Source: Thelonectria olida | Lineage: Eukaryota; Ascomycota; Sordariomycetes; Hypocreales; Nectriaceae | Assembly: GCA_020736575.1 (NCBI GenBank) | Contig: JAGPYM010000016.1 | Coordinates: forward strand, 930,001 to 994,000 | DNA: 64,000 bases | Reading direction: 5' to 3' | Shown here: positions 37,983 to 47,603 of the stretch, in pieces | Position numbering within the stretch: the first letter of the stretch is position 1 | How the letters are laid out: each line of letters opens with the position of its first letter | Made by a program: the position numbers and the translations under genes | The notes under the pieces: generated by a model | What the model was told of the DNA's origin: nothing | Database searches by the model: none | What the model saw: the letters and a program-made list of their open reading frames with translations, nothing else

Positions 37983-38216
37983 TCAAGCCTCCTCTCCCTT
38001 TCCCTTCTTCGCCGCCGTCACCACGCGCCTCTGGTCCTCAGCCGAGAAGAGCTCCGCACCTTGCTGCAGCGCGTGCACGAGAAACGGGATTGAGTCGGCC
38101 TTGAAGTCCTCTGCCGTGCGCGCCTTGTCTAAATCCTCAGCGAGTTCCTGCGTGGTGCGCTGGAGGTAGTAGGCCGAGAAGTCGGCATTTTGTTGGGTGA
38201 TGGACTTTCCAGACAT
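37983..38216 (-). CDS. RSA3-like ribosome assembly domain protein, 77 aa
   Basis: Single exon. Most of the protein is one domain: ADFSAYYLQRTTQELAEDLD, KARTAEDFKADSIPFL and HALQQGAELFSAEDQ. This pattern (YYLQR, EDLDK.R.A.DF, ALQQG..F) matches the C-terminal domain of Rsa3, a factor in early 60S ribosomal subunit assembly. Rsa3 proteins elsewhere carry a longer acidic N-terminal region, which is absent here. Either this lineage has a minimal form, or an upstream exon was missed. The ATG at 38216 sits right before SGKSITQQNADF. Confidence in coding status is good; the name rests on pattern memory. Confidence 0.62.
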   Translation of the reverse strand: MSGKSITQQNADFSAYYLQRTTQELAEDLDKARTAEDFKADSIPFLVHALQQGAELFSAEDQRRVVTAAKKGKGEEA

Positions 38217-38667
38217 GACGAAGAATCTTGTGATGATTTGAAACAGAGGATAAGGTGTTGAATGTTGATGAGGAAATTTAAAAGAGTCTCTTGTTGAAGT
38301 GCAAAAAAGAATATGAATGTGGGTCCGAGAGAGGTTTGCAAGGGTGAACAGTGCCGAACGACAGCTTTACGGAAATAGACACTGTACTCCTGATTCTCAT
38401 TGAGTTCTCCAATCGTCACTTTCTGTAATCACGCGATTAGTTCAGGATAGTTCAGTCTTCAGTGAATTTTTCATGACACATCGGCTTCTAAAGCTCATTT
38501 CGAAACATCCATGCATTGGCCTCCGTCTGTCTACACCATTTCATAATCCCAACAATGCGCTCCAAGCAAACCCAACTAACGTTAAATCCTTGACGCCGCC
38601 CGCTAGCCGTTCTTAGTCTATCGTACCCACGAATGAGTCTTGTCTCAACATGTGAAAATCGTAGAGC
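38217..38667. other. intergenic region between RSA3-like and RAD54
   Basis: About 450 bp, both neighbours on the minus strand. RAD54 3' UTR and RSA3-like promoter; nothing else seen. Confidence 0.4.
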
Positions 38668-41136
38668 TTAGTGGGAAATATACTGGAACACGGCAGAAAC
38701 CTCTTGCTCCCCACATTCCTGCCGTAGCAGCAAGTCCTGAATGGGCTTCAGTCGTTCATTGACGAAGTGGTTCCAGGTGCTAGTATCTCCGTACAGCATG
38801 GCCTTTGCCTTCTCGCGCTGCTTGCCATCTGCAAAGCACCTCTTACACTTGAAAGTGTCGTGCGTGTCACTCTTAGTATCAGGGCGATACTGGAAGAGCT
38901 CACGAAGACTGTCAAGAGAGAAGTGGCGTTCGACATCATCTGCAGAGTCAACGACACACGAAGAAAGACTCTGTTTGTGAGACTGGCGCTGGAAAATCTT
39001 TTCTTCAATGGTTCCTGTGGCGATGAAGCGATAGACGAAACAATCCTTCTTCTGACCATCACGCCAAACTCGAGCCAGGGCCTGCTGATCGGCCGCCGGA
39101 TTCCAGTCGGGATCGAAGAGGACAAGGCGGTTTGCGCCAATCAGGTTGATACCGCAACCACCAGCTTTGCTGCTGAGCAAGAATACGAATTCTTCACCTT
39201 CGGGGTCGTTGAAACGGTCCACAAGCTTCTGGCGCTTGTTGACAGTCATGGTGCCGTCCAGGCGCAGGCATCCATACGCGCGGGATCGACACAGTCTCTC
39301 AAAGAGATCCAGTGTGGAAGTATAGTTGCTAATCAAGACAATCTTGTCATTCGTATCATGACGGATTCGCGCAAGCATCCGATCAAGGACAACCATCTTG
39401 CCAGAGTACCATGACTTGACCTCACGGTCTCGGCCACGTGCCTCCTTGGGAACATAGTCCTCTGGGAAGCACTTCTCGGAGCCTGGAAGGTCCTCGGAGA
39501 GGTTGAGGAGGTCTGGATGGTTGCAAAGCTTCTTCAAAAGCGTGATGGCTTTGAGGGGCTGGCTGCCTTTGCCTCGAAGAATAGCTTGAATATCTGGACT
39601 CTTGATGAAATAATTATAGAGATCATACTGAAATGGTGCCAAGTTGCAAAAGACAACGTGCTCGTACTTGACTGGCAAGTATTTCGAGAGAATATCGTTT
39701 GTTCGTCGAATCAGGAATTTGTTCACGACGCCAAGCAACTCTGCGGTGCACACGTCGCCCTTCTTCCGGTCGGCCTCTGAAGCGGCGGCGTCTCGACCCC
39801 GAAGAATGGGAATTTCGAAGCGCTTACGGAATTCTTGACGAGTTCCTAGGAGACCGGGATTCGCAAAGCTGGTGAGGGAAAAGTACTCTGTGAGATCATT
39901 CTGAATAGGGGTACCGGTAAGAATGACACGTCTCGAAACATTGAGATTGTTGAGAGCATTGAATGTGTTGCTATCGCCATTTTTCAGGCGATGTCCCTCG
40001 TCGCAAAAGAGCAACCCAATCTTGGTGTGTTTCAGCTCTTCGACGTTGAGGCGCAGAGTCTCGTACGACACAATGATGACAGGACGGGTCACAGATCGAC
40101 CGCTAGCAATCGCCCATTGGCGCAATTGGCGTGTCAACTCCTCCTTTGATGCCTTGCCGTCGATTGCAAATGGATGGATGGCATTAGCACCAAGCCATTT
40201 CACCAACTCATTGGCCCAATTCTTGACCAAGCTGGCTGGGCAGACCACGATGGCCTTTTGAATGGTAGACTTCCCAGAATCAGGAGATTGTTTCAGGAGC
40301 GTCCACAATAGACTGATACACTGCAAAGTTTTTCCCAGGCCCATTTCATCAGCCATAATACAGCCATTGGCGTTTTCGTCGATCATGCCGGTCACACACC
40401 GGTACATGAATTTAACACCTTCAACTTGATGGGGACGAAGAATCTTGGCGAGCTTGGGATCGATGACGACGGGGACCCGAGGGTGTTCATTATCCACCTT
40501 CTTCTTGATTCCGAGGATCTCAGCCAAACTTTTATGCACCAATGGCGCATCAAGCTTTTCAGTCGGAGCTTCAGACTCGGCCACGATTTGCGGTGCGTCT
40601 GTGGGCTTGTCATCCACAGTTGGGTCGTACAGCACAATGGCAAACTCGCCACTTGGGTCATGCAGAGGCCTGGCAACAAAGACAGCACCTTGACGCAGGC
40701 CAAGTGTAGGTGGGGGCCGGCTTGGGTTGTACGCGGCAGTATCCTTGTTCTTTAGAGGCACACTGAAGGCCTTGCGAAAGATGACACCTTTTTCCTTGGC
40801 CTGGAACACGGGATATCGGTTGACATCCCTGGTGGCAAGGGCTAATCGATCTGTGTTGGAGTAGGGCTTATCCGCGTCGACTTCGCCGTCAGCACCTGTA
40901 TAATCAACCTTTCTCCGCTTCCGAGCTGGCCGGTCGGTGGGAGTCCTTCCAGCAACACCAGGACATCTGAATGGCTTATGAAGTCGGTCGATTGACTTTG
41001 GAGTAGGCGTACGATGAACGCCCGGTGGGTTTTGTTTGGCAGGAAGTGGCGTGGAAGTGGAGGGTGAGCTGTCTACCATGTTAGTAATCTGATACGGGAG
41101 CTGGCCACGAGTGGAAGCAACGTACGGGCGTGCCAT
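38668..41136 (-). CDS. RAD54: Rad54-like DNA repair and recombination translocase
   Basis: Single exon of 822 aa. It is a Snf2-family ATPase that works with Rad51 in homologous recombination. Visible motifs: Walker A DEMGLGKT with Lys269, the DEGH box at 379-382 (FCDEGHRLKN), TGTPIQNDLTEYFSL, HPDLLNLSEDLPG, and the helicase C end LSSKAGGCGINLIGANRL, DPDWNPAADQQALARVWRDGQKK. The basic N-terminus has RKRRKVDY and the Rad54-type DRLALATRDVNRYPVF segment. Start uncertain: the first 50 nt after the ATG contain an intron-like segment (GTACGT, TTACTAAC, TAG) and a second in-frame ATG at 41079. Both starts yield a full ATPase. The gene diverges from the small ORF at 41735. Confidence 0.95.
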   Translation of the reverse strand: MARPYVASTRGQLPYQITNMVDSSPSTSTPLPAKQNPPGVHRTPTPKSIDRLHKPFRCPGVAGRTPTDRPARKRRKVDYTGADGEVDADKPYSNTDRLALATRDVNRYPVFQAKEKGVIFRKAFSVPLKNKDTAAYNPSRPPPTLGLRQGAVFVARPLHDPSGEFAIVLYDPTVDDKPTDAPQIVAESEAPTEKLDAPLVHKSLAEILGIKKKVDNEHPRVPVVIDPKLAKILRPHQVEGVKFMYRCVTGMIDENANGCIMADEMGLGKTLQCISLLWTLLKQSPDSGKSTIQKAIVVCPASLVKNWANELVKWLGANAIHPFAIDGKASKEELTRQLRQWAIASGRSVTRPVIIVSYETLRLNVEELKHTKIGLLFCDEGHRLKNGDSNTFNALNNLNVSRRVILTGTPIQNDLTEYFSLTSFANPGLLGTRQEFRKRFEIPILRGRDAAASEADRKKGDVCTAELLGVVNKFLIRRTNDILSKYLPVKYEHVVFCNLAPFQYDLYNYFIKSPDIQAILRGKGSQPLKAITLLKKLCNHPDLLNLSEDLPGSEKCFPEDYVPKEARGRDREVKSWYSGKMVVLDRMLARIRHDTNDKIVLISNYTSTLDLFERLCRSRAYGCLRLDGTMTVNKRQKLVDRFNDPEGEEFVFLLSSKAGGCGINLIGANRLVLFDPDWNPAADQQALARVWRDGQKKDCFVYRFIATGTIEEKIFQRQSHKQSLSSCVVDSADDVERHFSLDSLRELFQYRPDTKSDTHDTFKCKRCFADGKQREKAKAMLYGDTSTWNHFVNERLKPIQDLLLRQECGEQEVSAVFQYISH

Positions 41137-41734
41137 GTTTGACGGTGAGCCGTGCCGACAGCAGCCGGGTCAGAGTCTCGTGCAGAAGATTCCGGGAAGA
41201 CAAAAAAAGCTTCAAGGCACCATGAAAAGACAAAACAATGGCTAAAGTCAACCAAATCGCGAATGGAAATGAACAGAAGTGTGGCAATGAATATTCGGGG
41301 AGGAGCGCGACGTGTTTGGCAGACGCGACGCAGGCAGACACGGTCTCACGTGAGAGGGGGAGACTACCCACCCAAACACGGAAGGAGCCATTTAGAGGAC
41401 TAGCGAGATTGGAAAGCGGGAGGATCATGGCCGAAAATCGGCGATCTTTGGATCTTGCATCTGCTGTGTTAGTGCCGCCTCCACCAGCTTACCTAAAAAA
41501 CGAGGCCCAAACAAAGCAAGACTAACGAAAGAAACGAGGTTTAAATATGGCGGCAGAAGGGGGGACGGACGGTGGCGACGAGATGCAACTTCTTTTTCAT
41601 GTTGTGTTGGCGTTTCACTTTCATTGAGCGGTGACGTGACGTTAAAACACGGTCGTTCTATCCCCCATCTTCAATTCTTTCTCTGTGCTCAAACAAGCTG
41701 CCTCACATCGCCGAAGCAAGCCATCGTTCTGAAA
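41137..41734. promoter_or_regulatory. divergent promoter region of RAD54 and the 122-aa ORF
   Basis: About 600 bp between outward-facing starts. No Mlu cell-cycle box (ACGCGT) was found by eye. Confidence 0.4.
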
Positions 41735-42103
41735 ATGCACTTCTTCAACTCTAGCACCGTCTCCGCCACCGACGAAAGCCGATCGGCCACCGGCGATCCC
41801 TTTGCCGAGCATCCAACCGCAACCGTTCGTCCGACGACTCCAACCCCTCTTCAGGTCGCTCTCGCAGAGAATCGCACGGCCGTTGTCACTGCAACTGTCA
41901 GTAGCCATTTCGCATATTGGCACTACTTGGTCCGGTATCGACGCATGGACTTTGCTGCCACTGCAAACCGCCGATATCTTGCGACTGCTGGTCTCGCCTG
42001 GGGAGTCGTCTATCTCGGCGTGCTATCCACCATTACCATTGCCCAGCGCGACATCGCCAGACACACCGATCGCCTCATTCGGCCGTCGGACGTGAAGGCT
42101 TAA
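41735..42103 (+). CDS. unknown 122-aa protein with one membrane span
   Basis: I do not recognise this protein. The ATG at 41735 opens MHFFNSSTVSATDES. The first half is Thr/Ser/Pro-rich; the middle has SHFAYWHYLVRYRRMDFA, with an aromatic-basic character; a hydrophobic helix follows (YLATAGLAWGVVYLGVLSTITIA) and the tail is charged (RDIARHTDRLIRPSDVKA). The stop lies only 18 nt before the ATG of the mitochondrial carrier on the same strand, which is unusually tight for fungal neighbours. It may be a real small membrane protein, the first cistron of a two-cistron mRNA, or a long upstream ORF. Its amino-acid makeup and full-length membrane helix favour a real protein. Confidence 0.55.
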   Translation: MHFFNSSTVSATDESRSATGDPFAEHPTATVRPTTPTPLQVALAENRTAVVTATVSSHFAYWHYLVRYRRMDFAATANRRYLATAGLAWGVVYLGVLSTITIAQRDIARHTDRLIRPSDVKA

Positions 42104-42121
42104 GCCCAATTGCAATTGGCC

Positions 42122-43093
42122 ATGTCGGCCGATTTCTGGGCTGGTTACTTAAGCGGCGCCGTTGGAATCATCATCGGGAACCCGCTTGACCTGATCAAGG
42201 TCCGGCTACAAGCACAAGGTGCAAGTGCAACTTCAACTCCGGCAATTGTTGCCGCTGCATCTGCTGCTGCAACAAGTTCTAGCGGCAGTGCATACACTCG
42301 CCATTTTGGTAATCCAACCTCCCTAGTCACAGGGACAGCTGCGCCAATCTTGGGTTATGGCGCTTTGAACGCTCTTCTCTTTGTTTCCTACAATCGCTCC
42401 GAGGCTGCTCTCAACAAAGCCTTTTCTGTCCGAGAAAGCCTATGGACAACTTGGTTAGCCGGTGCAGTTGGTGGTCTAGCGACTTGGGTAGTTAGCACAC
42501 CAACGGAACTGATCAAATGCCGGGCTCAACTATCAACTGAACATCTCTCAAGCTGGGCCATTACCAAACAAATCTGGCGAAATGAGGGCAGTCGCGGTTT
42601 ATACTTTGGGGGCGCGGTTACTGCGATTCGCGACAGTGTTGGGTACGGTTTCTACTTTTGGTCCTACGAATTGAGCACGCGATGGCTGGCTGCCGGGCCT
42701 GGCAAGGAAGCTTCATTACAACACGAAGCCGCCAAAGTTCTGCTTTGCGGTGGCATGGCAGGAGTTATCACATGGGCGAGCATCTTCCCGCTTGATGTCA
42801 TCAAGACTCGTGTTCAAGCCCAACCATGGGGTAGGCAGCGAGAGACCTCTCCTCTTCTTGGTGGGGGCGCCGGTCAACAAAAACGGGATGGGGCATTGCG
42901 CGTTGCACGAGATGCTTATAGAGAAGGTGGCGTTCGGGTTTTCTTTCGTGGGTTGACTGTCTGCAGCGTGAGGGCGTTTATTGTCAACGCGGTCCAATGG
43001 GCTGTGTACGAATGGGTGATGTATGAATTGGGACACGGACGAAAGCAAAGGGCACAAGGGGATGCTATTGTGGTGGAGGGTGTGCAAGTGTAA
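42122..43093 (+). CDS. mitochondrial solute carrier (SLC25 family)
   Basis: Intronless, 323 aa from MSADFWAGYLSGAVG. Three carrier repeats carry their signatures: NPLDLIKVRLQAQ, STPTELIKCRAQ and FPLDVIKTRVQAQ. Each begins a conserved helix pair, giving six membrane helices in the inner mitochondrial membrane. The second signature (P-T-E-L-I-K) resembles the carnitine/ornithine-type subgroup, but substrate cannot be set from sequence by eye. After signature one there is an Ala/Ser-rich insertion (AAASAAATSSSGSAY) that most carriers lack. The start is the ATG just before ADFWAGY, 18 nt after the upstream stop. The C-terminal half has no targeting extension, as usual for the family. Confidence 0.85.
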   Translation: MSADFWAGYLSGAVGIIIGNPLDLIKVRLQAQGASATSTPAIVAAASAAATSSSGSAYTRHFGNPTSLVTGTAAPILGYGALNALLFVSYNRSEAALNKAFSVRESLWTTWLAGAVGGLATWVVSTPTELIKCRAQLSTEHLSSWAITKQIWRNEGSRGLYFGGAVTAIRDSVGYGFYFWSYELSTRWLAAGPGKEASLQHEAAKVLLCGGMAGVITWASIFPLDVIKTRVQAQPWGRQRETSPLLGGGAGQQKRDGALRVARDAYREGGVRVFFRGLTVCSVRAFIVNAVQWAVYEWVMYELGHGRKQRAQGDAIVVEGVQV

Positions 43094-43636
43094 ATCATAA
43101 TGACTTCATGTGAACGCTACATGGCGGAAGACTTTCAACCTGAGAGGACTATCGCATGGCGACATTCGATTGACAACTTGATATCAATAGCGAGTGCCTG
43201 GTCAGACACCACCATATGAACCTTAAGCCACATGTTCTCCTTCGAGCTGTGTATGTTCGGACTTATCAAGTCTCTTCCATTCGTTGAAGGCACGGATATC
43301 GTGACCGCTTCTCCCTGTCAACGACACCCCTGTTTAATACCATGGCTTGATAAGATCAGACCTGTGGCATTTCGAGGTCAGATTACTGCATGATGAATCT
43401 CATGTTTGTCATGGAGAATTCATTGAACATGCAAAGGGATCGCATTTCGTTGTTGCGATGACCTCTTACACAGAAAACACATTTGAATCAAAAACGAGGT
43501 AAAAACATACTTCCAGCTAACTCCGACGAGCCCACCCTTTGAATACGGCATCATGCCGATATTATAAGAATCAATGTCCTAGGACGCCCCCGTATCCATA
43601 ATACCTTTGACCTGTAGATGACACTGTTATCCTAAG
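43094..43636. other. convergent intergenic region between the carrier and RSC1
   Basis: About 540 bp with two facing 3' ends. No gene. Confidence 0.45.
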
Positions 43637-46600
43637 TTAAGCAACGCCATTTTGTCTCCGGGGCTCTCCCCATCCCTCCAAGCCTGCGTCCTTCTTCCAT
43701 TTCTGCGTATCCTTATCCAAGTCATCGAGCCACTTGGCCATGGCGTCGCTGGCTTGCGCAACGATCTCCTCCTTGGCCTCCCTGGCTGCTGCGGCTTCAA
43801 GCTCGATTCGCTTCTTGGAGTCAAGAGCAGCATTCTCATCGCGCTGCTTGCGCTTCTTTTCCCGGTCAGCCAACCATTGCTGTTTTCCGGCGAGGTATTT
43901 GATGCTGTGTCCAAGACCAGCGCTCTCGTTAGAAACGCCCTTGTGAAGCCGATCAAGGGGTGGTGCGGTAAAGAACAAGATGCGTCCAGCACTGTCGTGT
44001 TGGAATGATTGCCGGACCTCGTCAGGGAAAACATCATTGAGGTTGTCAGGGAGAGTGTACACCTCGGGTGGCCTTGGAGGGTTGTACATGTTGCCCGGCG
44101 GCATGGCATTACCAGATGCGGGTAGAGGAGGTCGTGCGACGGCTGCAACTGGGACTTGCCCGTATGCAGGTCCCATGGGACTAGTCATTTGAGGTTGTTG
44201 ATGCATCGGGGGCGCTGGAGACTGAGCATATCCCTGAGCATAGTTCTGGGCGTAGCCAGCTTGAGGAAGCTGGTGGGGGTGCTGTTGGTATTGCATGGGG
44301 CGAACGCCTGGAACCTGGGGAGCTGGGGTTCCAAGATGCGGGGGGTGAGGGATGGGCACTGGCGTCTGGTGGATTTGTGGAGGTACTGCCACGGGCGTCA
44401 CAGGTTGGAAGTGAGAGGCCATGTGGGCATTGTACTGGCTGGGTGATGGAGATGGCACAGCACCGGGCCCAGCGTATGGCACCGAAATCCTGGAGGGGTC
44501 CATGGCCGAGGCCGACATCATAGAGGCGCGGCGGGCACCGTCGACAGCCATGTCCGGGATGGGCACGGCCGACATAGACATGGCTTGCATTGGTGGTGTA
44601 GGTTCGGGAGGTGGTGACTCCTGCAAAGAAGAGGTCAGTCAGTGTGACGAACAGTTGGAGAGGTTGAAGCGAAAGAGATGAGAGGGAGAGGGGTGAGGCC
44701 AAGAAAATCTTGCTTATGTACGGAGGGAAAGAACGAGGGACAGTGAAAGGACAGACAGCGATTTGAGTTGCGTAGGTAGGGTTGGGCTCGCTGACAGCTG
44801 ACCAGCAGCAGGCAGAACAGGTTGGCAGGGCTGCAACCATGCAACGGCGAAAACACCTCTGGAAGGGGCTGGTTCTTCAGCACTCACATTGGACTCTCGA
44901 GGGCGGCGATGCACAGCACCAACTATGGGCGGTGCATTTGGGCTGCCCCATGTTGGCTTCGGGAGATCATCTGTCTCCTTTGCATCCTCACGCAAGAGAT
45001 GCTTGATAGGACTAGGCCCTTTCTTCATCCTTCGAGGCACTTCGAACAGATCCATCTCGTAGTCCTTTTCGCGCACTTCATCCGGCACGCAACTAGCCCA
45101 TGTCTTGATCTTGTTGAACGTGAATCGTTCCTCGTTGTACCGAGACTCACACACGTAGACGTCCTTGTCGGGAGGGAACCCGCGGGGCCGGCCCTTGTTG
45201 AACCGCGTAACAAACATGACGAAGCACTGATCCAAGACATCCTCGATCTGATGGTCGCGGTATTGACCAGTCTTGGCCACCTCATGGTCGAAGAAGTGCT
45301 TATCAAATCGATGCACCGTCTGCTCTGGTCGGTAGTACCAGCAGGCGTTGATCCATTTCTGCCCCGCGCGATCTTGCCAGGTCCGATAGATCTGCGCGAC
45401 AATGGGCTTCGCCAGATCATTTGGATTGCGGATGTGAACCCAGTCACCTACACCCAAAATGTCAGCGACTACTCGAAGCAGCCCAGCTAATGCTCTCTCT
45501 ACTGGTGATGCGATACGTACCAACTTTCCATGTTAGGCCATTGTACTGTATTCCCGCAAGAGGGAGCTTGCCATCCTCGTCCCTGAAGTCATCGTCGGGC
45601 CTGGCCTTCTCCTGTTCGGCCAGAACACGAGCTTGCTTCTGCAGCTCGACAGCAGCCTGGTACACCTCGCTGTCGTCTTCGTTGTACAGCTTGGCGTTCT
45701 CAAACATGAGTTCCACGTCCGACATCATGTGGTCAACATGCTGGTACTTCTTGCGCTTGGCCTTCTTTTTAATGTTGTCGAGGGCAATCGGATTCGAGAT
45801 GGTTTGATAGTAGTCAGGAACAGCACCTTTGTCGGGCAGCCTCTCAAAGGGCAGCACCAACAGATGTCCAGTTGAGTCCTTGGGTTTCCTCAGACCCTTG
45901 AGGATTGATGCGATACGCGCTTCCACGGGGGTCAAGACGACGGGTGGTCGACCCCTTCGTTTGTGACCGTCATCATCTTCATCACGGTCTCGGTCCCTAC
46001 GTCCAAATCCAGAGGCGCGACCACGCCTCCTGCCACGACGTCGCCCTCCTTCATCGTCCGAGTCATCATCATCTTCGTCGTCGTCTTCTTCTTCCTCCTC
46101 TTCCTCCTCTTCGTCGTCCTCCTCATCGTCATCCTCAATGACAGGTGAGTCCCCTTCCACTGGGGGAAGCTCTCCCAGGTCAGGGAGCTTCGCTTCCGCA
46201 GCTGTAATGTATCCCTTTGACAATAGCTTCTGGAGTTCTTCGAGAAAGATCTCCCTCAGACGAACGGCAGCGCCAAAGATGGGCGCGGAAGGGCGGTTAT
46301 ACACCTGTGCATTGTGGAAAATTTGGGCGACGTCTTTGACAAATTCAGAGAAAGAAGTGTATTGCTTCTTTTGTATTTTTCCCTGCATCTGGGGTCAGCA
46401 AGGATGCCGTGGTGGCCGTCGCTATGCCATCGATAGCTTACCCTGACAGTACTGAATGCGACAGGCACAGATATAACTTCGAAGTAGTCGGGCAACACGC
46501 GTCGATTTGGGATGCGCTGGAAGCCGCCGGCCAGCTCCTCTCCACTATAGATGGCATTTGGTGAGCTAGACGTACACAACAGGGCACGAAGGAGGGAACA

Positions 46601-46851
46601 TACTCCTCCTCGACGTTACAGAGGAAGGTTGAAAGTGTGTGGATCATGCGGAATAGATCAGGTCGGCCTTCGTCATCCATCTCGCCCTCTGCATCTTCTT
46701 CGCCTTCCGCATCCATATCGACATCCACATCATCTCCTTCGGCATCGACGTCCTCTTCTTCGGGGCCATCCTTCATATCGACGTCCTGGTCGGCAGCCTT
46801 TGCTTCGATGGATTCGCGCACTTCTGGCGCAGCACCTCTCCTGGTCGACAT
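43637..46851 (-). CDS. RSC1: Rsc1/Rsc2-type subunit of the RSC chromatin remodeller
   Basis: Five exons: 46851-46604, 46544-46442, 46382-45521, 45447-44888, 44620-43637; 918 aa. Domain order: acidic N-tail; bromodomain 1 (about 70-175, with PDYFEVISVPVAFSTVR and AQVYNRP); an Asp/Glu run with RRRGRRRGR and an AT-hook-like KRRGRPP; bromodomain 2 (about 260-365, PDYYQTISNPIALDNI and AKLYNED); BAH domain (about 400-525, GDWVHIRNPND, VAQIYRTWQD, YYRPEQTVH, DVYVCESRYNE); Pro/Gln-rich linker; and a basic coiled-coil end. Two bromodomains, AT hook and BAH define Rsc1/Rsc2. It reads acetylated histones and anchors the remodeller. Intron 4 is 267 nt. Splice phases are consistent throughout. Confidence 0.93.
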
Positions 46852-47603
46852 GGCTCGAATCGGGGGCCAATACGGCGAATTCGCGTGGTCGCGGCGGGTT
46901 TATGAGCGCGTGCTTCAGCAGTTAATTATGTTGAGGTGTCTCATCAACGGCGCAATCGCCAAGGCTGGTCGGGAGGTTGAGTCGCGAAATGGAAACGCCA
47001 AATAATTTCGCGATTCTGGGGATAAAGCTAGTTGGAGGTACGTACTAAGAAGCTTTAGCTACGCGCACCTCAGTGGATGGTTGAATTGGAGCCAGGCACT
47101 TGAAGCGCTAGTATATATCTGGCTAGCTCTGGTGTGCCTCGCTACGCTAAGCTGTGCGCCTGCCAACTGGCTGTGCTGCGTTCTCCAACACCACTACCAC
47201 CGCCCAGCCAACCACACGAGAGCTAGGGAATTCGTACAGCCTCCCGGGTAGTGGCGTAACTGTTGGGCATAGACGTTTCCAGAAGTCAGATAGCAGGTCT
47301 CTTGTGATAGCTTTTGAATGAGTACTCGAACACCAACCGCGCTATAAATGGTTTTGTTTTGGTTTCTTTTCAACCTCCGCTTTCTCTCTTTTTCCTGGTC
47401 TTGGTGAACATCCTACGATCAAGTCTCCATCTTTGGTAACAACGAAGCGAGTTGTCCCCGCTCACTTGGACCTAAGCTTCAAGGCCAATCGACTGACAGG
47501 TTGATGACCTCAGCTGCACTTTCACAGATTCAATACACAAAGAACTGAACATCATATTCCTAGCCACAGACCTAAAACTCCAGCTTTTACTCTGCCCGCT
47601 ATC
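46852..47603. promoter_or_regulatory. divergent promoter region of RSC1 and OTU1
   Basis: About 750 bp between outward-facing starts, with CT-rich stretches near 47370-47400 ahead of OTU1. No gene. Confidence 0.45.
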
